Shown piece by piece: positions 1-5,550 of a stretch of 7,315 bases of DNA (positions within the stretch are counted from its first letter, which is position 1; every line of letters starts with the position of its first letter). Under the pieces are notes generated by a model, which was not told the DNA's origin, ran no database searches, and saw nothing but the letters and a program-made list of their open reading frames with translations. The DNA comes from Cyclobacteriaceae bacterium (GTDB lineage: Bacteria; Bacteroidota; Bacteroidia; Cytophagales; Cyclobacteriaceae). A program made the position numbers and the translations under genes. Location of the stretch: contig JANYDR010000659.1 in the NCBI GenBank assembly GCA_025363495.1, positions 1 through 7,315 on the forward strand. Reading direction: 5' to 3'.

Positions 1-128
1 CCTACTTTGAAAAAGTTGGCCGCTACCTCCTGCCCTGCTCCAATCTCGGCAAATGAGCCGTAAATAGATTTACTCAGGTTTATCTGAAGGGCCTTTTCCT
101 GCGTTGTAATCTTCTTTTGCTCTTCCAT
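1..128 (-). CDS. Conserved protein of unclear function, N-terminal part (runs off the left edge)
   Basis: Leftward reading frame opening with ATG at 126-128 and staying open for 42 codons to the window edge. The N-terminus is MEEQKKITTQEKALQINLSK, followed by a GSFAEIGAGQEVA segment and an FFKV motif. From memory, this start matches a conserved family of roughly 450-500 residues in Bacteroidota and cyanobacteria. Databases give it inconsistent names, including 'nicotinate-nucleotide adenylyltransferase' and 'TonB-dependent receptor', and I trust neither. There is no signal peptide or membrane segment in the visible part, so it is probably cytoplasmic. It is divergent from the NSS transporter, with 148 bp between the two starts. 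A plausible promoter lies just upstream at 155-181. Family membership is a recollection; the frame itself is well supported by its smooth, conserved-looking protein sequence. Confidence 0.65.
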   Translation of the reverse strand, partial: MEEQKKITTQEKALQINLSKSIYGSFAEIGAGQEVAANFFKV

Positions 129-154
129 AGTCAAGTCTAAAAAATAGGAAAGTT

Positions 155-181
155 CAAATTTAAGCTTCTTCCAATTATCAA
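155..181 (-). promoter_or_regulatory. Candidate Bacteroidota-type promoter for the leftward gene at 1-128
   Basis: On the minus strand the box TAAATTTG (162 to 155) fits the Bacteroidota -7 consensus TAnnTTTG exactly. A TTG lies 16 nt upstream (181-179), slightly closer than the usual -33 spacing of 17-23. Transcription would start near 148, giving a leader of about 20 nt before the ATG at 128. The position is convincing, but the short spacing weakens the call. Confidence 0.4.
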
Positions 182-276
182 TAGTAGAGAGTTGCGAACT
201 TAATTAAGGTCACTCGGCATAACAGCCTTTTGATTATTTTAGTTTAAGGTCTATTTTGCCCAAAACTAAACCTCCT

Positions 277-1659
277 ATGTCTGATCGTGGTTCCTTTTCA
301 AGCCGGATGGGCTTTATACTTGCAGCAGCCGGATCGGCGGTTGGCCTGGGTAATATCTGGCGCTTCCCCTATTTAGCGGGAACAAACGGTGGCGCTGGAT
401 TTTTATTTATCTACCTGCTTTGTATCGTTTCATTATGTATTCCTGTAATGATCGGTGAAATCGCGATCGGAAGAAATGCTGGAAGTGATGCATACGGATC
501 TTACCAAAAACTAGGCGGCGGAAAATGGGGATACCTTGGCATTTATGGAATTCTTGCCGGGATCATTATCCTCTCTTACTATAATGTCGTGGCAGGCTGG
601 GCCTTCGGATATTTCCTCGAGATCTCTTTTGGGAACCTTCTAAATCATCAGAATTTCGGAGAATTCTTTGGCGAATACGTCAACGCCATTGGACCTATAT
701 TTCTATTCTCCCTCGGCTTTATGATCATGACTGCCGTTATCGTCTCACAAGGAATTGCAAAAGGTATAGAAGCCGCAAATAAGATTATGATGCCAGGTCT
801 TTACATCATACTCATCGGGCTTATCATCTACAGCCTTACACTTAACAATGCGATGGACGGAGTTAGATTTTATCTTGTTCCCCAATTAGAGAATATAACT
901 TTAAAGACAATCTTTTACGCGTTATGTCAGGCATTCTTTTCGCTTTCTCTTGGAATGGGATGTCTTGTTACTTACGGTTCCTATGTTACGAAAGATCAAA
1001 ACATCGTGAAGTCAGCCGCGATCATTTCCGGAGCAGACACTTCAGTAGCATTTTTAGCAGGTCTGCTTGTGTTCCCTCTTGTGTTTTCATTGGGCGCTGA
1101 ACCAGGTCAGGGACCAAAACTTATTTTTGTTATTCTTACGCAGGCCTTCTCAACCATGGGACCCATTGTTGGAAGAATTGTTGGTGGATCTTTCTTTCTA
1201 TTGATTTGCTTCGCCGCTTTGACGTCCACCATTTCTCTTTTGGAAGTACCCGCTGCATTTTTCGTTGATACAAGAAAACTTCCAAGAAAAGCAGTGGTGT
1301 GGGGACTATCAGGTTTCATTTTTGTTCTTGGACTTCCAAGCATGTTCAGTCAGGGGATAATCCCGTTTCTTAACAAGCTCCCGGTACACAACAGCCCTGA
1401 CTTCTTATCTTTCATTGCCGATCTGTGCGATATTATGCTAATATCTGGTGGTTGCCTGATGTGCTTCTTCATCCGAAACAGATGGAAAGTGGATAGCTTG
1501 AACAAAGAACTTGCCATTGGAAATCCGAGTTACCTCGGCACTGCACTTCAGTCATACATCAATTTCTCAATATCATGGGTGTGCCCGATCATATTGAGCA
1601 TACTAACCACACTTGTGGTGATTGATAAGTTCTTTGGGTTGGAGTGGTTATTTGGATAA
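277..1659 (+). CDS. Sodium-dependent transporter, NSS/SNF family (11 transmembrane helices)
   Basis: Inner-membrane Na+-coupled symporter of the neurotransmitter:sodium symporter family (LeuT fold), which usually carries amino acids or related amines; the substrate cannot be read from sequence. Helix 1 (about 12-35) holds the signature AGSAVGLGNIWRFPY. Helix 6 holds FFSLSLG (220-226), the unwound substrate and Na1 region, where Ser222 stands in for LeuT Thr254. Helix 8 holds AALTST (313-318), matching the LeuT Na2 residues Ala351, Thr354 and Ser355. I count eleven helices, with the last at about 427-453. This is the arrangement of many bacterial members such as Tyt1, whereas LeuT has twelve. 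The length of 460 residues is normal. I chose ATG 277 because the protein then starts just before the conserved helix 1. A TTG at 256, 5 nt after AAGGT, would add seven residues and cannot be excluded. Downstream it converges on the propeller gene. Confidence 0.93.
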   Translation: MSDRGSFSSRMGFILAAAGSAVGLGNIWRFPYLAGTNGGAGFLFIYLLCIVSLCIPVMIGEIAIGRNAGSDAYGSYQKLGGGKWGYLGIYGILAGIIILSYYNVVAGWAFGYFLEISFGNLLNHQNFGEFFGEYVNAIGPIFLFSLGFMIMTAVIVSQGIAKGIEAANKIMMPGLYIILIGLIIYSLTLNNAMDGVRFYLVPQLENITLKTIFYALCQAFFSLSLGMGCLVTYGSYVTKDQNIVKSAAIISGADTSVAFLAGLLVFPLVFSLGAEPGQGPKLIFVILTQAFSTMGPIVGRIVGGSFFLLICFAALTSTISLLEVPAAFFVDTRKLPRKAVVWGLSGFIFVLGLPSMFSQGIIPFLNKLPVHNSPDFLSFIADLCDIMLISGGCLMCFFIRNRWKVDSLNKELAIGNPSYLGTALQSYINFSISWVCPIILSILTTLVVIDKFFGLEWLFG

Positions 1660-1680
1660 TTCGTCGACCGAAGTGCATTT

Positions 1681-1825
1681 CCCGCAGATTCTACAGATCA
1701 AATACTCGCAGACTTTTCGCGGAACTCTTAGATTCTGCTAAACCCTGCTGGTTAAATCTGCAGGAGATGCATTCGACTTTTTTTACAGGTGGGCAGCCTT
1801 GCTGCCAATCTGTGAAATCTGTGGG
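1681..1825. repeat. Palindromic MITE-like intergenic repeat with 18-bp imperfect inverted ends
   Basis: The left end CCCGCAGATTCTACAGAT (1681-1698) matches the reverse complement of the right end ATCTGTGAAATCTGTGGG (1808-1825) at 15 of 18 positions. The 145 bp between and including these ends is full of related AATCTGC/CGCAGA words (1708-1713, 1731-1738, 1754-1760). Near the centre AACC-CTGCT-GGTT (1741-1753) can form a small hairpin, and GGCAGC-CTT-GCTGCC (1792-1806) is a perfect 6-bp hairpin. No convincing protein is encoded: the frames crossing it are short and resemble nothing. It fills most of the 182-bp gap between two convergent stop codons, the usual place for dispersed palindromic elements. 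I recall 'AATCTGCGGG/TCTGTGAAATCTGTGGG' style repeats from Bacteroidota intergenic regions. Copy number cannot be seen from one window. Confidence 0.6.
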
Positions 1826-1841
1826 CAAGATTTTTCTACTC

Positions 1842-2930
1842 CTAATCAATCCAATCCGCCACAAACAAATTTGTATCGTGATTACCACCGTTATTTCTAT
1901 TCGAGGAAAAGATCAGCTTCTTACCATCCGGTGAGAACATGGCAAATGAATCAAATACCTTATCGTAAGTGATTTGCTCAAGTCCTGTTCCATCTTCGTT
2001 TATCATGAACAGGTTGAATTCAAATCCACGGGTTCCTTTATGATTGGAACTGAAGATTATCTTTTTTCCATCGGGATGGTAGAAAGGTGCCCAGTTTGCT
2101 TTGCCAAGATTGGTAACTTGTTTTAATCCCGTTCCATCCGCATTGCACACAAAAATTTCCATTGCCGTCGGAGCAACTAATCCCTGTTTGAGATATTCCT
2201 GATATTCCTTCTTTGCTTCGTCTGTTTTGAAACGGGAAGCACGAAACACAATCTTCTTTCCATCGGGCGAAAAGAAAGCACCACCGTCATATCCTAATTC
2301 ATTGGTGATCTGCTTTACATTCTTACCGTCAATGTCCATTACATACAAATCCAGATCTCCATTACGGGTAGACGTAAAGACTATCTTATCTTTCTTTGGT
2401 GACACAGTGGCTTCCGCATCATACCCAGGCGTATTGGTAAGTTGTTTTAAGATTTTACCATTCAAATCAGCTACGAAAATATCGTAGGTATCGTAAACAG
2501 GCCACAAATATTTTCCACCTGGTTTTCTTTCAGGCTCCACCGGACAATCTTTCCCGCCAAGGTGAGTAGAGGCATATAAAATTGTCTTGTTGCCGGGGAG
2601 GAAAAATGCACAGGTTGTTCGCCCCTCTCCTGTACTAATCATTGTCGGCTTTGTGTTTGCCAGATCAACACCTTCCGTTTTTGTGTAGAAAATCTGGTCG
2701 CACTTCAGACCCCATTTCTTATTGTTTGATTGAAAGCTTACCATTTTGCCATCAAAGCTCCAGTAGGCTTCGGCATTATCAGCGCCAAATGTCAATTGAT
2801 GAAGGTCTTTAAAATGTTTTTCCTGTGGATAGCGCAGAGAGTCAAGTGAAGAGTAAGACTCGGTATGTGATGCTCTGAATGAAAGCAACACTGAGCTGAC
2901 CAATAAAAGTGCTATTGAAATAAATCTCAT
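1842..2930 (-). CDS. Secreted PD40/TolB-like six-bladed beta-propeller protein
   Basis: 362 residues. Residues 1-20 (MRFISIALLL, then a hydrophobic stretch) look like a Sec signal peptide. No lipobox cysteine follows, so the product is probably periplasmic or secreted. The rest is a run of about six PD40/WD40-like repeats, at about 44-70, 97-122, 162-188, 206-232, 270-297 and 318-344. The best show the pattern 'QLTN..G.D..A.FSPDGKKIVFxSxR' (SPDGKK at 221-226 and 333-338). Between them lie inter-blade strands such as DLYVMDIDG and EIFVCNADG. TolB carries a similar propeller but also has an N-terminal domain, absent here, so this is TolB-like and not TolB. Such propellers bind proteins or ligands; the partner is unknown. 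The start is fixed by an in-frame TAA nine bases upstream. It lies 62 nt downstream of fadD on the same strand with no clear promoter or terminator between, so co-transcription is plausible. Confidence 0.85.
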   Translation of the reverse strand: MRFISIALLLVSSVLLSFRASHTESYSSLDSLRYPQEKHFKDLHQLTFGADNAEAYWSFDGKMVSFQSNNKKWGLKCDQIFYTKTEGVDLANTKPTMISTGEGRTTCAFFLPGNKTILYASTHLGGKDCPVEPERKPGGKYLWPVYDTYDIFVADLNGKILKQLTNTPGYDAEATVSPKKDKIVFTSTRNGDLDLYVMDIDGKNVKQITNELGYDGGAFFSPDGKKIVFRASRFKTDEAKKEYQEYLKQGLVAPTAMEIFVCNADGTGLKQVTNLGKANWAPFYHPDGKKIIFSSNHKGTRGFEFNLFMINEDGTGLEQITYDKVFDSFAMFSPDGKKLIFSSNRNNGGNHDTNLFVADWID

Positions 2931-2992
2931 AATAAATTATTTGTCGCAAGTTATGCAGTGTGAATTTGACGAAATACCTGTTAATGGAGAAT

Positions 2993-4675
2993 TTATGCCG
3001 CCTTGGCAGCTTCCTCTTCTTTCAATGCCCTGCGAAGTATCTTACCTACGTTTGTCTTTGGTAATTCATTACGGAATTCAAAGTGCCTGGGAACTTTGTA
3101 GTTCGTAAGATTAGCATGACTGAATGCTTTTAATTCCTCTTCGGTCAGGCTCTGGTCTTTTTTAACAATAAATACTTTAATTGCTTCTCCCGATTTCTCA
3201 TCAGGTACGCCAATGGCGGCAACTTCAAGCACCTTTGGATTAGAGGCCAGTACATTCTCAATTTCATTCGGATAGACATTGAAGCCGGAAACTTTGATCA
3301 TGTCCTTCTTGCGATCAACAATTTTAAAAAAGCCATCTTCAGACATAATTCCAATGTCCCCCGTACGAAACCATTCACCATGGAAGAACACTCCTTCATT
3401 ATCTTTTTGCCAGTAGCCGCGCATGACCTGCGGTCCGCGGGCACATATCTCTCCGGTCTGACCTTGCGCCAATTGATTTCCATCGTCATCGAAAATTCCA
3501 ACTTCAGTACTTGGCATCGGAAGGCCGATCGTACCGCGTTTATGTTTTCCATCCAGCGGATTACAACACAACACAGGGGAAGTCTCACTTAATCCATATC
3601 CTTCTACGATAGCCGTACCAGTAACTTCTTCCCACTTATTTGCTACTGCGTCTTGTACCGCCATGGCTCCTGCTATTGCTCCATGCAAATAGGAAAAATC
3701 AACTTCCTTAAATTTATCATTATGAAGAAGTCCGTTGAATAATGTATTGACACCAGTAAGAATTGTGAACTTATGCTTCTTAAGTTCTTTGACAAAATCC
3801 TTCATATCTCTCGGATTCGTGATCAATATATTCTTTACTCCCGTTGAATACATTAACGCGCAGTTTACTGTAAGTCCGAAGATATGATACAACGGTAAAG
3901 GCGTGATCATAATGTTTGCCGGACTTGCCTTGAGATAAGGTTTAAACCAATGTGTAATCATCATGTTATGAGCAATGAGATTACGATGTGAAAGCTGAGC
4001 TCCTTTCGCGACACCGGTTGTACCTCCCGTATATTGAAGTACAGCAAGTTCCTCTACATCGATCTTTGGTTTCTCCAGCTCCAAATCTTTTCCCCTCTTT
4101 AAAACTTCTTTAAATGTTATTGCATTCGGAATCTTATACGCTGGTACTAATTTTTTTATGTTCTTTACCACGAAGTTCGTGACAGGTCCCATCACCGGTC
4201 CAAGCATATCCCCCAATCTGGCAATGATCACATGCTTCGCGGGGATCTTATCCAGTATAGCCTCAAGATTGAATGCAAAGTTTTCAAGAATCAGGATGGC
4301 AGAGATACCAGCATCCTTAAATTGATGCTCCATTTCACGCGGTGTGTACAATGGATTTGTATTCACTACAATCAATCCTGCTTTCACAGCTCCAATGAAT
4401 GCAACTGGAAATTGAAGAACATTAGGCAATTGAATTGCAAAACGATCACCTTTTTTCAGTCCTAATTCTTTTTGAAGATACGCTGCGAACGCCGTTGACA
4501 ATGAGTCCACTTCGCTGAAAGTCAGTTCGGCACCCATACATTCGAATGCAACACGATCTTTAAATTTCCTGCTGGAGACTTCAAACAGTTCTACATATGA
4601 TTGATACTCCAGCGGTCCGATTTCATGAGGGATTCCGGCAGGATATTTACTAAACCAGGGAAAGTCTTTTGTCAT
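2993..4675 (-). CDS. fadD: Long-chain-fatty-acid--CoA ligase (acyl-CoA synthetase)
   Basis: 560 residues, close to E. coli FadD (561). The enzyme activates free fatty acids with ATP and CoA, through an acyl-AMP intermediate, for beta-oxidation or lipid synthesis; it is cytoplasmic or membrane-associated. Family motifs appear in order: the phosphate-binding loop YTGGTTGVAKG (215-225), the adenylate motif GYGLSET (359-365), the WFRTGD aspartate motif (435-440), the hinge/FACS signature DRKKDMIKVSGFNVYPNEIE (454-473), and C-terminal TNVGK with the catalytic lysine at 545. No domain is missing. The start is fixed by an in-frame TGA two codons upstream. Other acyl-activating enzymes share the motifs, but the FNVYPNEIE stretch and the length favour FadD. 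Upstream context is unusual: a strong terminator ends 16 nt before the ATG, and I see no TAnnTTTG box between them. Transcription may therefore come by read-through from the tRNA-like RNA promoter. Confidence 0.94.
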   Translation of the reverse strand: MTKDFPWFSKYPAGIPHEIGPLEYQSYVELFEVSSRKFKDRVAFECMGAELTFSEVDSLSTAFAAYLQKELGLKKGDRFAIQLPNVLQFPVAFIGAVKAGLIVVNTNPLYTPREMEHQFKDAGISAILILENFAFNLEAILDKIPAKHVIIARLGDMLGPVMGPVTNFVVKNIKKLVPAYKIPNAITFKEVLKRGKDLELEKPKIDVEELAVLQYTGGTTGVAKGAQLSHRNLIAHNMMITHWFKPYLKASPANIMITPLPLYHIFGLTVNCALMYSTGVKNILITNPRDMKDFVKELKKHKFTILTGVNTLFNGLLHNDKFKEVDFSYLHGAIAGAMAVQDAVANKWEEVTGTAIVEGYGLSETSPVLCCNPLDGKHKRGTIGLPMPSTEVGIFDDDGNQLAQGQTGEICARGPQVMRGYWQKDNEGVFFHGEWFRTGDIGIMSEDGFFKIVDRKKDMIKVSGFNVYPNEIENVLASNPKVLEVAAIGVPDEKSGEAIKVFIVKKDQSLTEEELKAFSHANLTNYKVPRHFEFRNELPKTNVGKILRRALKEEEAAKAA

Positions 4676-4691
4676 AACTCACGAAGATCAT

Positions 4692-4730
4692 AAAAAAACC
4701 CCGCCCCGACATTATCGGAGCAGGGTTTTT
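4692..4730 (-). terminator. Strong intrinsic terminator between the tRNA-like RNA and fadD
   Basis: Reading leftward, the arm AAAAACCCTGCTCCGA (4730-4715), the loop TAATG (4714-4710) and the arm TCGGGGCGGGG followed by seven T (4709-4692) form a 16-bp stem with only two G-T wobbles. The outer A-T pairs draw on the T tract. It begins 2 nt after the last base of the tRNA-like RNA and ends 16 nt before the fadD ATG. It can end the small RNA or act as an attenuator for fadD. The A run on the other side means it could also work weakly in the opposite direction. Confidence 0.88.
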
Positions 4731-4732
4731 AG

Positions 4733-4878
4733 CTGTAGAGGAAGGGTTCGAACCTTCACGGGGAAGTTAGCTGCAGGACAGAGAAAAAACTTTAGTGGTC
4801 AATCCATTATCCTGCGTTTATCCTTGGCTCCCCACCCCCGAGACAGGAGGGCTTGTCTGCCAATTTCAACACCCTACA
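4733..4878 (-). ncRNA. tRNA-like structured RNA with a 76-nt variable region, upstream of fadD
   Basis: The RNA folds as a class II tRNA. The acceptor arms TGTAGGG (4878-4872) and CTCTACA (4740-4734) pair over 7 bp with one G-T wobble. The D arm is TTG-AAATTGGCAGA-CAA (4869-4853), with the leucine-type D loop. The anticodon stem CCCTC/GGGGG pairs over 5 bp around the loop CTGTCTC (4846-4840). The T arm is GAAGG-TTCGAAC-CCTTC (4757-4741). The next base is G (4733) and no CCA is encoded. Between the anticodon and T stems lie 76 nt instead of the usual 10-20. They hold the nested helices GGGGA/TCCCC (4833-4829/4764-4760), GCAGGA/TCCTGC (4815-4810/4778-4773) and TAATGG/CCACTA (4809-4804/4798-4793, one mismatch). 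Read literally the anticodon is GUC (Asp), which contradicts the leucine-like body, and position 37 is a pyrimidine. It is therefore probably not an ordinary decoding tRNA. I do not recognise the family; a decayed tRNA or an unusual tRNA are the alternatives. Confidence 0.7.
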
Positions 4879-4893
4879 TTATGTTTGATGGGT

Positions 4894-4925
4894 CAAATTA
4901 CGCTAAACACTAGTATCCTATTCAA
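4894..4925 (-). promoter_or_regulatory. Candidate promoter of the tRNA-like RNA (and perhaps fadD)
   Basis: On the minus strand a TTG (4925-4923) is followed after 22 nt by TAATTTG (4900-4894). This is the Bacteroidota -33/-7 layout with a -7 box one base shorter than TAnnTTTG. Transcription would begin about 5-10 nt before the acceptor stem at 4878, as expected for a tRNA-type unit. The shortened box keeps confidence low. Confidence 0.35.
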
Positions 4926-4938
4926 TAGAAGACATTAA

Positions 4939-4958
4939 TATTTACACAATTTTAAATA
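4939..4958. promoter_or_regulatory. AT-rich inverted repeat, possible AsnC/Lrp operator
   Basis: TATTTA and TAAATA form a perfect 6-bp inverted repeat around an 8-bp spacer. They sit inside a very AT-rich stretch (about 4930-4990), between the divergent tRNA-like RNA and the AsnC/Lrp gene. AsnC/Lrp proteins often bind AT-rich palindromes near their own genes. In such AT-rich DNA short palindromes arise by chance, so this is only a candidate. I found no exact TAnnTTTG box for the rightward gene here. Confidence 0.2.
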
Positions 4959-4990
4959 AATATCGTTATTTGTATCAAATATTTAAAAAT

Positions 4991-5470
4991 ATGGCAGCTC
5001 CCAAGACCGAAAATTATGGAATTGATAAAACAGACCTCAAGATCCTCGAGATCCTAATCCAAGATGCTAAAAAACCATTCACAGAAGTGGCAAAAAAGGT
5101 CTTCGTTTCACAGGGAACAGTCCATGTGAGGATGAACAAACTACAGGAGGCTGGCATTGTTGAGAAAACCACTCTCAAAATAAACTACAGCAAGCTGGGC
5201 TTTGATATCACCGCATTCATCGGTATCTATCTGGAAAAGAGTAGTTTATACGAACAAGTCCTCGAAAAACTTAAGCAGATACCAGAGATTATAAATGTCC
5301 ACTATACGACTGGAAATTGGTCCATGTTCGTAAAAATACACTGCCGTGATACTACTCATCTTAAGGAAGTTTTACATGAAAAAATGCAGCAAGTAGAAGG
5401 AATTGAACGCACTGAAACAATTATCTCCCTCGAAGAAAGTCTCGACCGGAGTGTGGTGCTGACAGAATAA
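4991..5470 (+). CDS. AsnC/Lrp-family transcriptional regulator
   Basis: 159 residues, the usual size for the family. The N-terminal winged helix-turn-helix starts with IDKTDLKILEIL (11-22). Its recognition region is FTEVAKKVFVSQGTVHVRMNKLQEAGI (30-56, shown only to locate it). The C-terminal RAM domain (about 73-148) carries the effector-binding loop TTGNWSM (106-112) and ends with ETIISLEES. These proteins form dimers and higher oligomers and respond to amino acids or other small molecules; the ligand is not evident here. I chose ATG 4991 because the protein then starts like its relatives. A TTG at 4970 would add seven residues that look like leader sequence. It is divergent from the tRNA-like RNA and fadD and lies 80 nt upstream of sufB, which has its own candidate promoter. 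Its target could be itself, suf or the RNA/fadD unit; nothing seen decides this. Confidence 0.9.
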   Translation: MAAPKTENYGIDKTDLKILEILIQDAKKPFTEVAKKVFVSQGTVHVRMNKLQEAGIVEKTTLKINYSKLGFDITAFIGIYLEKSSLYEQVLEKLKQIPEIINVHYTTGNWSMFVKIHCRDTTHLKEVLHEKMQQVEGIERTETIISLEESLDRSVVLTE

Positions 5471-5510
5471 TTTATAAGTAGAAAGAACCTTAAAAGCGGA
5501 TTTTTGTTGA

Positions 5511-5518
5511 TATTTTTG
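5511..5518 (+). promoter_or_regulatory. Candidate -7 box for the suf operon
   Basis: TATTTTTG fits the Bacteroidota -7 consensus TAnnTTTG exactly and lies 32 nt before the sufB ATG, giving an expected leader of roughly 25 nt. No TTG is found at the expected -33 distance; the nearest text there is CCTTA (5488-5492). The promoter could therefore depend on an activator, or the match could be chance. Confidence 0.35.
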
Positions 5519-5550
5519 AGGTCTATTTAAAATAAGTCTAAATACAGTAG

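Noticed and set aside
235..242. TATTTTAG as a -7 box for the NSS transporter
   Set aside because: It deviates from TAnnTTTG in the most conserved part, and no TTG lies at the -33 distance; the nearest upstream TTG is 40 nt away.
1792..1806. Perfect 6-bp hairpin GGCAGC-CTT-GCTGCC as a terminator for the NSS or propeller gene
   Set aside because: No T tract follows on either strand, so it does not have intrinsic terminator form. It is better seen as part of the repeat.
1644..1934. Rightward open frame of 96 codons overlapping the NSS gene end, the repeat and the propeller gene end
   Set aside because: It is low-quality sequence running through a palindromic repeat and antisense to the propeller gene, with no recognisable motif. 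The leftward frame 1691-1888 is rejected for the same reason.
4733..4878. Transfer-messenger RNA (ssrA) or a tRNA with a group I intron
   Set aside because: At 146 nt it is far too short for tmRNA, and it has a full D stem and anticodon stem, which tmRNA lacks. The extra sequence lies in the variable region and not in the anticodon loop, and is too small for a group I intron.
4967..4972. TATTTG-like text just before the AsnC/Lrp gene as its promoter
   Set aside because: Spacing inside the box does not fit TAnnTTTG and no -33 TTG is present; in this AT-rich stretch such matches are expected by chance.
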